From: JAYPUG01 sp038117265
GTDB taxonomy: Bacteria; Pseudomonadota; Alphaproteobacteria; UBA6615
NCBI GenBank assembly: GCA_038117265.1
Contig: JAYOFO010000035.1
Location: 1-27,257 of the forward strand
Direction: 5' to 3'
DNA: 27,257 bases
The notes under the pieces were generated by a model. The model saw only the letters and a program-made list of their open reading frames with translations, made no database searches and had not been told where the DNA came from. The position numbers and the translations under genes were made by a program. Shown piece by piece: positions 14,578 through 23,456 of the stretch. Positions within the stretch are counted from its first letter, which is position 1. Each line of letters begins with the position of its first letter.

Positions 14578-17010
14578 CTATTTGTGGCGTTCGACGGCGC
14601 GCGACAGCAGCAGGTAGGCCTTGCCGACATCGGCGGTCAGCAGGCTGGCGCTGAGGAGTTCGTCAGGGTCGGCCTCGCCGGACTGGGCCAGCAGCCGCTC
14701 GAACTCGCGCAGATAGCGGCTGGCCAGCGCCCGGAAGTCCTCGTCGTCCTCGAACAGCTCGCGCACCCGCGCCACCGCGATCGGATCCTTGATGCGGGTG
14801 GATATCCGGCGCAGTGCAACACCGCGGTCGCCCTTGGCGAAACGCCGCATGATGTCGGGCGCGCTGCCCTCTTCCAGGATCCCGTCGATCTCGATGCCGA
14901 CCGAGCCGAGCGTGTCGAGCACCCGGCTGACGGTGTGGAGGAAGACGCCGCGGTTCGAATCGAGATAGGCGGCGTGAACCTCCTCGGCCTTGCGGCCGGC
15001 CTCCGACGAGGCGTCCAGCAGGACGCGCGTGTGCTGGGTCAGGGACTCGCCCAGCGCCTCGGCGCGCGCACCTGCGGTCACGCTGGCGTTGGTAAGCTCC
15101 TGGGATTGCCGGCGCAGGGCCTCGTGCGCGTTGCGCGCGGCCGTCTCTGCGGCCTCGGCCGCGTCTTCGACCGTGCTCGCGCCCGTGCGCAGCAGGTCTC
15201 CCACCTTGGCGACCCGTGTCTCGGCGCCCGCGACGATGTCACCCAGCGAATGCTGCTCGTTGACGAGTTGCTCACGCAGCTCGCGCAGGTGGTTGCTCGC
15301 CAGTTCCGCGGACTGCTCGAGGGCCTGCGTTCCCTCCCCGAGCGTCTCGCGGATCGCCGAAATCCGCGCATGGGCGGCATCGGCCGCCGATTCCAGCGTC
15401 TCCTGCTGCCGGTTGAACTCCTCGCACGCGCGCTTCGCCCGCGCCAGGGCCGCATCGAGTTCGGTCTCGATCGCCGCGGCGTGGTCACCGAAGGATTCGC
15501 GCACTTCCGCCGCATCGGCAGCGACCGAACCGCTCGATTGCGACAACATGGTAGACGCCTCGAGCAATCGCGCGGCAATCCGTTCCGCCTCGACCGAGGC
15601 CGTGCGCGCAACGGTTTCGAGAACGTTCGCCTCGGAACGGAACGCCTGGCCCAGCGCACGACCCTTCTCGTCCGCCGAATCGCTGGCGTCCGCAAGCTGC
15701 TCGGCAAGGCCGCGCAGGCGTTCGCTCATCGCTTCCACCTGTTCCAGGTTCGTGCGCGACATCGTCGCGAAGCGATCGGCCTGGGTCCGCAGGTCCGCCG
15801 ACATACCGTCGGCCTGGTGCCGTGCGGCAGCGATTCCCGCCTCCAGCGTCTGTACGGTTTGGGCGATGTTCGCCGAAGCTGCCTCGCTGGTTTCCTGGAC
15901 CTGGCGGACCGCATCCGCGGTCACCTGCGCCACCTGGCCGGCGACGGCGTTGGCGACCCGTTCGAACGCGCCGCCGGTCTGCTCGACGCGGCCCGACAGG
16001 CTGCGCATGAGCTGATCGGCGTGGACGCCGGCTTCCTGCGACATGGTGGCCAGGCGTTCGGCGGCGCGCGAGATCGCCTCCTCGAACGCCGCCCCGGCTT
16101 CGCCGGCACGCTGCTCGAGCTGCGCGCCCAACGTCTCGGCGCGCGACACGGAATCGTCGCTCGCCTGGGCGATCGCACCGGCCGCCTGGCTGCCGGCGTC
16201 GCTGATGGCGGTGCTGGCCGTGCTTGCCTGGCGGCTGACGGCGTTCACCACCTCTTCCGTGCGCGCGACCACGTCGTCGGCTGCCGCGAGAATGTCGCGC
16301 GCGGCGGAGTCCCCGACGCCCGCGACCCGGTCGACCGTGCCCTTTACCGCCTCCTGGATTCCCTCCTCGAACGCGGCGACCTGGCCGCGCAACGCACCGA
16401 CCAGCTCGCGCACCGCCTCCGCAGCGCGGCGCGTCGCGCCGTCGATCGCCTCTGCCTCTTCATGCCCCGAGGCGTGGATACGCTGGAGCTGGCCAGTCAC
16501 CCGGTCGGCGATATCGGCCAGCTCGTCGGTCCGGCTGCGCAGTTCGCCGGCCGACTCCGCGGCCTGTCCGCGCAGGGTTCCGGCAATCGTTTCCATGCGT
16601 TCGATCTCGGATTCGAAACCGCCGCGAAGATCGGCGAGTTGCGCGCGCGCGTTCGACACCGCGCCCTCGAGTTCCGCGGCATAGGCGCGAAGCTGGCCGC
16701 CGAGTTCGACCAATCCGGATTCGGCGCGCTCGTGCGGCGCCTCGAGCCGAAGGATCTATTCATCGAGTTCGCGCAGGCGCCAGTTCAGGCGCTGGCGGTG
16801 CGCCACGAACGCGGCAATCGCGAACAGCACGGCCGCGGGAGCCGCCATGCCCGCCGCCACGCCACCCACCTCGTGGGGCAGCAGCTGCGGCACCACCGAC
16901 CAGCCGACGGTGCGCGAGATGAACCAAGAGAAATAGACGAGCCACGCCGCGCCCAGGCCCGCGAACAGCCATGCGGCCCAGCCGGGCCCCGCGTCCGCAC
17001 GCGGGGGCAC
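14578..17010 (-). pseudogene. Two-TM, very long coiled-coil protein (TipN-like architecture) with in-frame TAG
   Basis: A frame of about 810 codons encodes two N-terminal membrane segments (WAAWLFAGLGAAWLVYFSWF and VAAGMAAPAAVLFAIAAFVA), then an Ala/Glu/Arg-rich coiled coil of roughly 550 residues, then a conserved C-terminal domain (MRRFAKGDRGVALRRISTR to LLSASLLTADVGKAYLLLSR). TAG at 16756-16758 (codon 85) splits it: RLNWRLRELDE, stop, ILRLEAPHERAESGLVELG, in the same frame. The fragments are 14578-16713 (TTG start) and 16756-17010 (GTG start). Upstream, a sensible extension beginning MSG at ATG 17066, four bases after the scpA stop, would join only if the six-G run at 17055-17060 had seven G. 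Two membrane helices followed by coiled coil resembles the polarity marker TipN; function not proven. Confidence 0.62.
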
Positions 17011-17070
17011 CCTGTCGACGAGTTCGTAGACGGTATCGTCCGCCTGCCGGTCCTCCCCCCGGACATCGGA

Positions 17071-19227
17071 TCAGGCGGCCGCGCGCCGGTTTAGCCGAAT
17101 CATGTCGAGAACCTCGCTTGCCGCGTTCGGAATGTTTGTGCCGGGTCCATAGATCGCGGAAACCCCCCGCGACCTGAGGAATTCGTAGTCCTTGGCCGGG
17201 ATCACGCCACCGCAGATGACGACCACCTCATCGGCGTGCTCGGCCCTGAGTGCCTCGATGAGCTGCGGGACCAGCGTCTTGTGGCCCGCGGCCTGGGTCG
17301 AGACGCCGACGACATGGACGTCGTTCTCGACCGCCTGTCGAGCCGCCTCCTCGGGCGTGGCGAACAGCGGGCCCACATCCACGTCGAAGCCCAGATCGGC
17401 GAATGCCGTCGCGATCACCTTGGCGCCGCGGTCGTGCCCATCCTGTCCAAGCTTGACCACCAGCATGCGCGGCCGGCGCCCCTCCTCCTCGGCGAACGCA
17501 TTGACGTCCGCCAGGACCTTCTGGAACCCCGCGTCGTCGTCATAGGCCGCCGCATAGACGCCCGAGATCGATTTCACGCTCGCCCGGTGCCGACCGAACA
17601 CCCCTTCCATCGCATCGGAAATCTCTCCCACGGTAGCCCGCGCCCGCGCCGCCTCGACGCTGGCCGCGAGCAGGTTGCCCGCGCCGGTCTCCGCGATCTT
17701 CGTGATCGCGTCGAGCGCGGCCCTGCAGCGTGACTCGTCGCGCGCGCCGCGCACCTGCGCCAGCCGCGCGACCTGTGCCTCGCGCACGGCCGTGTTGTCG
17801 ATGTCGAGGACGTCGATGTCCTCGGCCGCGTCGGGCTGGAAGCGGTTCACCCCGACGATCACGTCCTCGCCGCGGTCGACGCGTGCCTGCCGGCGGGCCG
17901 CTGCCTCCTCGATGCGCAGCTTGGGCATGCCCGATTCCACCGCACGGGTCATGCCGCCCAGCGCCTCGACCTCGTCGATCAGCTTGCGCGCCTCGACCAC
18001 CAGGCTGTGGGTCAGGCTCTCGACATAGTAGGAGCCGGCCAGCGGATCGACCACGTTGGTGATGCCGGTCTCGTGCTGCAGGATCAGCTGGGTGTTGCGC
18101 GCGATCCGGGCCGAGAACGGGGTGGGCAGCGCGACCGCCTCGTCGAACGAATTGGTGTGCAGCGACTGGGTCCCGCCCAGGGTCGCGGCCAGCGCCTCGA
18201 TCGCGGTGCGCACGACGTTGTTGTAGGGGTCCTGCTCGGTCAGCGACACGCCCGAGGTCTGGCAGTGGGTACGCAGCATCAGCGAACGCTCGTCCTGCGC
18301 GTCGAACATGTCCTTCAGCGCATGGGCCCACAGGAACCGCGCCGCGCGCAGCTTGGCGATCTCCATGAAGAAATTCATGCCGATGCCGAAGAAGAACGAC
18401 AGGCGCGGCGCGAACCGGTCGACGTCGAGCCCGGTCGAGCGGGCCACGCGCACATACTCGATGCCGTCGGCCAGGGTGAAGGCCAGCTCCTGAACCGCCG
18501 TCGCCCCGGCCTCCTGCATGTGATAGCCGGAGATCGAGATCGAGTTGAAGCGCGGCATGTGCTCGGCGGTATAGCCGATGATGTCCGCAACGATCCGCAT
18601 CGAAGGCTCGGGCGGGTAGATATAGGTGTTGCGGACCATGAACTCCTTGAGGATATCGTTCTGGATGGTCCCCGACAGCTTCTCCGCCGGCACGCCCTGC
18701 TCCTCGGCCGCGACGATGTAGTTCGCCATGACGGGCAGCACCGCGCCGTTCATAGTCATCGACACGCTCATCTCGTCGAGGGGAATCCCGTCGAACAGGA
18801 TTTTCATGTCCTCGACGCTGTCGATCGCCACACCCGCCTTGCCCACATCGCCGACGACGCGCGGATGATCGGAATCGTAGCCGCGATGGGTCGCCAGATC
18901 GAAGGCGACGGACAGGCCGCGTTGCCCTCCCGCCAGCGCCTTGCGGTAGAAGGCGTTGGACTCCTCGGCCGTCGAGAAGCCCGCATACTGACGCACCGTC
19001 CAGGGCCGCCCGGCATACATGGTCGCCTTCGGGCCGCCGATGAAGGGCGCGAACCCCGGCACGGAGTCGAGCCAGGCGATGTCCTCGAGATCGGCCGCGG
19101 TATAGACCGGCTTGATCGCGATTCCCTCGGGCGTCTGCCAGACGAGGTCCTCGGGCGCATGCGCGCGCAGTTCGCCGCGCGCACGCTCCTCCCAGTCGCC
19201 TAGCGTTTTCTTTGGAAACTTGGCCAT
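17071..19227 (-). CDS. scpA: Methylmalonyl-CoA mutase, adenosylcobalamin-dependent
   Basis: Interconverts methylmalonyl-CoA and succinyl-CoA in propionate and branched-chain amino acid breakdown. At 718 residues it is the full-length single-chain type. N-terminal substrate barrel: PGFAPFIGGPKATMYAGRPW, TVRQYAGFSTAEESN, SVSMTMNGAVLPVMANYIVA, YIYPPEPSMRIVADI, TNSFDEAVALPTPFS. C-terminal B12-binding domain: LGQDGHDRGAKVIATAFADL, with base-off ligand His598 in DxHxxG, then GVSTQAAGHKTLVPQL and CGGVIPAKDYEFL. ATG 19227 gives the usual MAKFPKKTLGDWEERA start. A promoter-like pair overlaps the cyclase stop. The next gene (coiled coil) begins within a few bases of its TGA. Works with MeaB; cobalamin made via CobS/CobT. 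Confidence 0.97.
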   Translation of the reverse strand: MAKFPKKTLGDWEERARGELRAHAPEDLVWQTPEGIAIKPVYTAADLEDIAWLDSVPGFAPFIGGPKATMYAGRPWTVRQYAGFSTAEESNAFYRKALAGGQRGLSVAFDLATHRGYDSDHPRVVGDVGKAGVAIDSVEDMKILFDGIPLDEMSVSMTMNGAVLPVMANYIVAAEEQGVPAEKLSGTIQNDILKEFMVRNTYIYPPEPSMRIVADIIGYTAEHMPRFNSISISGYHMQEAGATAVQELAFTLADGIEYVRVARSTGLDVDRFAPRLSFFFGIGMNFFMEIAKLRAARFLWAHALKDMFDAQDERSLMLRTHCQTSGVSLTEQDPYNNVVRTAIEALAATLGGTQSLHTNSFDEAVALPTPFSARIARNTQLILQHETGITNVVDPLAGSYYVESLTHSLVVEARKLIDEVEALGGMTRAVESGMPKLRIEEAAARRQARVDRGEDVIVGVNRFQPDAAEDIDVLDIDNTAVREAQVARLAQVRGARDESRCRAALDAITKIAETGAGNLLAASVEAARARATVGEISDAMEGVFGRHRASVKSISGVYAAAYDDDAGFQKVLADVNAFAEEEGRRPRMLVVKLGQDGHDRGAKVIATAFADLGFDVDVGPLFATPEEAARQAVENDVHVVGVSTQAAGHKTLVPQLIEALRAEHADEVVVICGGVIPAKDYEFLRSRGVSAIYGPGTNIPNAASEVLDMIRLNRRAAA

Positions 19228-19265
19228 TTTTCCGGCTCTCGGTGCCACTCGACAAACGACCGCGG

Positions 19266-19294
19266 AGTATAGTCGCCCAACTCGGAAGGGTCTA
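19266..19294 (-). promoter_or_regulatory. Predicted sigma-70 promoter of scpA
   Basis: TAGACC (19294-19289) and TATACT (19271-19266) on the minus strand are 17 bases apart, matching four and five of six consensus bases. The -35 includes the TAG terminator of the cyclase gene. Transcription would start near 19259, giving a leader of about 30 bases. Confidence 0.5.
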
Positions 19295-21130
19295 TCGAGG
19301 CGGGGCGGCGGCGTTTGCGGTCGCGACGGCCCGCACGAACGGCACCGGCGCATCGAATCCGCGCAATTCGGCCGCCTCCTCCGAGACATCCTGTTCGTCG
19401 AGCAGCGCTTCAACCGCCGGATCGTCTGCCACCGTACGCGACTGGACGATATCGCCGCCGCGGCTCTGGCCCTGCAGGCGCGCGGCGAGGTTCACGGTCG
19501 TGCCGAAATAGTCGAGCCGGTCGTTGAGGGTGACAGCGATTCAGGGGCCCGCGTGCAGGCCGAGCTTGATCGCCACCGCATCCTCGACGCCCGCAATCTC
19601 GGCATGCTCACGGTTGAACGCCGCCACCGCGCCCTGGATTTCCAGCGCGGCCGCCAGCGCGGATGCCGGTTCGGCGAACGCCGCCATGACCGCGTCGCCG
19701 ATCGTCTTGACCACCGCCCCGTCGTGGTTACGCACGATCTGGGTCAGCAGCGCGAAATGGTCGCGCACGAGACCATAGGCGCACGCATCGCCGATCGCGC
19801 CATAGAGTGCGGTCGAGCCGCGCAGGTCGGTGAACATCAGGGTCACGCGGCGGATCTCCACCTCGTCGCCCGGCCGCAGCACCTGGTCGGAGAACAGGTC
19901 GCGGAAGGCCTGGAACGCCGTTACCCGATCGGCGGTCAGGGCGTCGCGCTCCCATGCGCGCTCCTCGACCACGAGGGTGCGCGGGTAAGCCGCCGCATTG
20001 ATCAGGCGTAGGGTTCCGGGCGCCGCGGGCGCGCCCGCCACGACCGCATCGGCGGTGACCGTGACTTCGGGGAATCCCGCCCCGTCATGCTCGACATCCG
20101 CTTCGGGGCCCGCTTCCAGCGTGCGCAGGCGGTAGGGGCCGGCGGCGAACGCGGCCGCGATATCGCGCGTCTCGCCCGGTCCGACCGTGATCTGGGCGGC
20201 GATGTGCGGCGTGCTCATCGGCCCGAACAGGCAGTACTCGCCGAACGCGATCTAGCGGATGCCCGGCGACGGCTGGAAACTCAGTTCGACGTTGCGCGAG
20301 AAGTCGCGTTCGTAATCGATATTGCAGGTGCCGCAGTGGGCGCCCGTCGGCAGCTCGTCGAGGGCGAGCGAGATCGACTTGGCAACCCGGCAACGCGGAC
20401 AGAGCAGATCCCAGCGCAGGTCGAACAGCCCGGCCCGGGTCGCTTCCAGGCAGGCCTCCACCGCTTCGCGCATCCCGACGTTCCAGCGCCGCGCAAGCGC
20501 CAGCGGCCGGATCTTGACCACGTCGACCTCCTGGCGCGTGGTCGCATAATCGGCCAGTCGCCGCGCGAGCCCATGCGCATGTGGCGTCGCCTCGATCGCC
20601 GCCACCGCGCGCTCGAGCCGGGCGTGGGCCGCTTCGTCGAGCCGTGGCGGCTGGATTTCGGAGGGCATGTCGCGGTCGCGGCGCGCGAACGCGGCCGCGG
20701 TATCGACGAGCCCACCGAAATTCTTGCCCACGGCGCGGAAGAAGACGGTGCGCAAGATGAGTTCGCCGACCGGGTTCGCGGACGCCGCATCAACGGTGTA
20801 GTGCACCCGGCAACCGGCCCCGCCATCGCGCGGCTAGATCCGCAGGGTGGCGCACAGCCGACGCAGCGGACCCCTGGTGAAGTTCCGGCAATGCTCGAAC
20901 CAGCGCCCGGAGACCCAGTTTACCGGCTCCTCGCGCCACGCGAGCCGGAATGGCCCCTGACGCGCAAACGCCTCGTAGCGGACCGAGCCGTCGGTCTGCG
21001 GCGTCTCCACGATGTCATGCTTGGGAAGGCCCGCGGCCTCGTTGAACCGCGCGGTGTCCGACACGATCGGCCAGATGTCGTCGACCGGCCGATCGAAGTC
21101 CCAGGTCCAGCTATGGGTGTGTTCGCCCAA
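19292..21130 (-). pseudogene. DUF5939 adenylate cyclase with three in-frame stop codons
   Basis: One continuous frame of 612 codons from TTG 21130 (GGAGA upstream) to TAG 19292, without frameshift, but with TAG at 20834-20836 (codon 99), TAG at 20252-20254 (codon 293) and TGA at 19541-19543 (codon 530). Order: START/SRPBCC-like domain (about 1-140: WTWDFDRPVDDIWPIVSDTA, LRRLCATLRI-stop-PRDGG); a DUF5939 region with a zinc-ribbon-like CPRC...CGTC; then GIR-stop-IAFGEYCLFGPMSTPHIAA; then a class III cyclase domain with metal Asp in VTLMFTDLRGST, KTIGDAVMAAF, then GLHAGP-stop-IAVTLNDRLDYFG and the catalytic VNLAARLQ. All catalytic residues survive if the stops are read; truncation at TGA removes the Asn/Arg pair. 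Would make cAMP from ATP. Confidence 0.75.
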
Positions 21131-21169
21131 ACGCGTCTCCCGTGCGGGTTTGCCCCCGCCAACGGGACG

Positions 21170-22045
21170 CTACCAGATCAGGGCGGGAACCGCGAAACGC
21201 GGCGTCTGGCCGGCCTCCTCGAGGATTTCGGCCAGGCCGGTATCGCCGGGCATCTCGCCGAAGTCCACGCCGAGGCGCGCGCGCGCGAGCCCGCCGACGA
21301 TGAAGGCCGCATCGATCCCGGCCGCGGCCGCGCCCGCGATATCGGTCAACAGGCCATCGCCGATCATCAGCACGCGTTCGCGCGGCGGATCGCCCAGATG
21401 GCGCAGCACCTGATCGAAGACCGGCCGGTAGGGCTTGCCATGCCAAGCCACGTCGCCGGCGAACCGTTTCTCATAGGCCTCCGCGATCGCCCCGGCGCAG
21501 ATCTCGCGCGCCTCGCCGCGCAACACCTCGCGATCGGGGTTGGTGCACACCAGCGGCAGGCGCCGCGCCGCCGCGACCGCCAGCTCGTCGAGATAATCTT
21601 CGAGCGTGTGGCCGGCCTCGCGCGGCCCCGTGCAGATCACGAAGTCTGCCTCGGCGAGCGCCGCCTCGGCAGCGATTCCGGGATTGTCGAGCATCGGCCG
21701 ATGCCGATCGGGCCCGATAAAGGCGGCGCGGCGTCCGAGTGCAGCGTGCCAGTCATCGGCCCGGTCGCGGATCGCCCGCCAGGCCACCTCGCCCGAGCAG
21801 AAGATCTCATCGTAGATACCGGCCGGGATACCGATATGGTCGAGGACTGTGCGCACGCCGGAGGCCCGGAACGGCGCGTTGGAGAGCAGCACGACCGACG
21901 GGCCCGCCGCCCGTGCGGCTTCGAGGCACTCGATCGCGCCGGGCAACGGCGCGATCCCGTTGTGCAGCGTGCCCCACAGATCGACGACGAGGTGATCGTA
22001 GAGAGGAACGAGTTCGGCAAAACCCGGACGTTGTTCGGTGTGCAT
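21170..22045 (-). CDS. HAD-superfamily class IIA hydrolase (TIGR01459-like)
   Basis: A 291-residue cytoplasmic phosphatase-like protein. Motif I VVDLWGTLHNG (20-30) places nucleophile Asp22, but the +2 position, normally the acid/base Asp, is Trp24, as I recall for the TIGR01459 group. Motif II is VVLLSNAPFR, motif III Lys in WHGKPYRPVFDQVLRHLG, motif IV MIGDGLLTDIAGAAAAGIDA. The cap module is between motifs II and III, as in class IIA (NagD-like) enzymes. Substrate unknown. Starts 95 bases after the EAL gene's final stop and ends 39 bases before the cyclase start, so an EAL-HAD-cyclase transcript is possible. Intact, ending in TAG. Confidence 0.88.
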   Translation of the reverse strand: MHTEQRPGFAELVPLYDHLVVDLWGTLHNGIAPLPGAIECLEAARAAGPSVVLLSNAPFRASGVRTVLDHIGIPAGIYDEIFCSGEVAWRAIRDRADDWHAALGRRAAFIGPDRHRPMLDNPGIAAEAALAEADFVICTGPREAGHTLEDYLDELAVAAARRLPLVCTNPDREVLRGEAREICAGAIAEAYEKRFAGDVAWHGKPYRPVFDQVLRHLGDPPRERVLMIGDGLLTDIAGAAAAGIDAAFIVGGLARARLGVDFGEMPGDTGLAEILEEAGQTPRFAVPALIW

Positions 22046-22140
22046 TGCGGTCAGCGCTCAAACGGTTCGTGGACACGCGTATGCCATGACGGCGCACGCG
22101 AAGAAAGGCGCGTTCGGAATGCGGGGACGGCGGTGGTTTA

Positions 22141-23379
22141 TCAGTAGGCGCGGCTGAGCCGAGGCTCGCCGAACAGCTAGCCCTGGCCGAAATCGATCTC
22201 GAAATCGAGGAGCTCGACCACCTGACGCTCGTCCTCGACCTTCTCGACGATCAGGTCGATGCCGTTGCGGTCGAGCCAGTTCTTGATGTCGGTGCGAACG
22301 ATGTTGCCATGCGCACCCTCGGGCGGATCGAGCAGGAAGTTCGCGTCGACCTTCATGAAGCGGAAATTCTTGGCCGACAGGCCCTGCAGGTCGATGTCGA
22401 GGTGCGTTACCTGGTCCAACGAGAAACGGAAACCCAGGTCGGCGAGCCGGGCGAGGTTGCCGACCGTGGCCGGCGGCGCGGTCTCGATGTCGGCCTGACC
22501 GAACTCGAAGAAGAGCTCGGGTGCGAGATCGGGATTCTCGGCCACGAAGTCGACGAAGTCGCTGATGAAGGCCGTGTCGGCGAGGCTCTCGCGCGAGATG
22601 TTGCAGAAGAAGGCCGTGTCGTAATTGCGCCCCTGGGTCCGGCGGATCAGTTGCACGCAGCGGAACAGCAGCATGTTGTCGATCGCGCTGACGAGGCCTT
22701 CGCGTTCGGCGAGACCGATATACTGGCCCGGCCCGATAACGGCACCGTCCTCGGCACGGATGCGTGTGTAGCACTCGTAGTAGCGGTTCTTGCGCTGGGG
22801 CAGGCTGACGATCGGCTGCAGGTAGACGTCGACCCGGTCGAGCCGCAGCGCCTCGCGCACGATCGAGATGATCTCCGGCTCCTCGACCCGTTCAAAGTCC
22901 GCGCCCGAGGGCGCCCGCACCGATTTGCCGCCCTCGACGGCGACCAGCTGCGGGCGTTCGACGACATGGTGCTCCACGCCGGCGCGGGCCTGCGCCGCCT
23001 GTTTCTGGGAGAAGGCCTCGATCAGGCCCTGCAGGATCTTCAACTCCGCGACCACCTGCGAGACGCGCTGTTCGCCCGCCTTGCCTGACTGCTCCATCGC
23101 CTGGCGGAGTTGCAGGGACTGGGTCTGGGTGGCAAGCAGGTCCTCGGCGATTTCGCGGGTCTGCCGGCGCATCATGTTCAGCTCGTTCGCCAGCCGGCGG
23201 TTGCGCTCGCCCTGGTCGAAGACGAGATGCAGGAACGCGCATGTCAGAAACACCATTGCGGCCGCGAACGGCGCGATGCCGGACGTCAGCACCGGCACGA
23301 ATGCCGGCGCGACGAGCGCAACCGCGGACGCGAGCACGAAGTAGGACGCGATGATTATGGCGTGCAGAATCAGTGGCAT
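22141..23379 (-). CDS. Membrane-anchored EAL-domain protein with a TAG near its C-terminus
   Basis: Reads 400 codons from ATG 23379 to TAG 22177-22179, then 11 more in-frame codons (LFGEPRLSRAY) to TGA 22141. The TAG falls inside the hallmark C-terminal EAL motif, FGQG-stop-LFGEPR, where an aromatic residue usually sits. Two N-terminal membrane segments (about 5-27 and 31-53), a coiled coil (57-130), then an EAL fold (about 165-411) related to c-di-GMP phosphodiesterases. The EAL triplet itself is ECY (Glu202); Asn260, Glu292, Lys343, Glu379 and Gln399 are retained, but the double Asp is DQ (322-323), so activity is doubtful and it may be a c-di-GMP sensor. If TAG is a true stop only the last strand is lost. 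A CtrA-like half site is upstream. Confidence 0.82.
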
Positions 23380-23417
23380 GGCTTTCGAGGGTGAGAGTGC
23401 CCGCGAAGCCTTGCCAT

Positions 23418-23432
23418 ATGGTTAATGGAATC
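23418..23432 (-). promoter_or_regulatory. CtrA-like half site and GANTC site upstream of the EAL gene
   Basis: TTAACCAT (23425-23418 on the minus strand) is the half-site form of the CtrA box known from Caulobacter, and GAATC (23428-23432), a CcrM-type GANTC methylation site, is three bases away. They lie about 40-50 bases before the EAL start codon. The match is short, so this is tentative. Confidence 0.3.
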
Positions 23433-23456
23433 TTCCCGAAAGTCCCGCGGGACGCC

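Noticed and set aside
14940..14970. tRNA T-arm-like sequence GGTTCGAATC
   Set aside because: Lies inside coding sequence, with no acceptor or anticodon stems around it.
14584..17094. 836-codon plus-strand open frame opposite the coiled-coil gene
   Set aside because: Its composition (Arg/Gly/Leu-rich, no domains) is what the complement of an Ala/Glu-rich GC-rich gene gives; the minus strand carries the recognisable protein. It does mean that no plus-strand gene explains the TAG at 16756.
19490..19545. Bacterial SECIS element after the cyclase TGA
   Set aside because: Only weak, short pairings found by eye; not enough to claim selenocysteine insertion.
20087..22147. 686-codon plus-strand open frame opposite the cyclase and HAD genes
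   Set aside because: I considered it because the cyclase is interrupted, but the minus-strand frame holds cyclase and HAD motifs while the plus frame has none.
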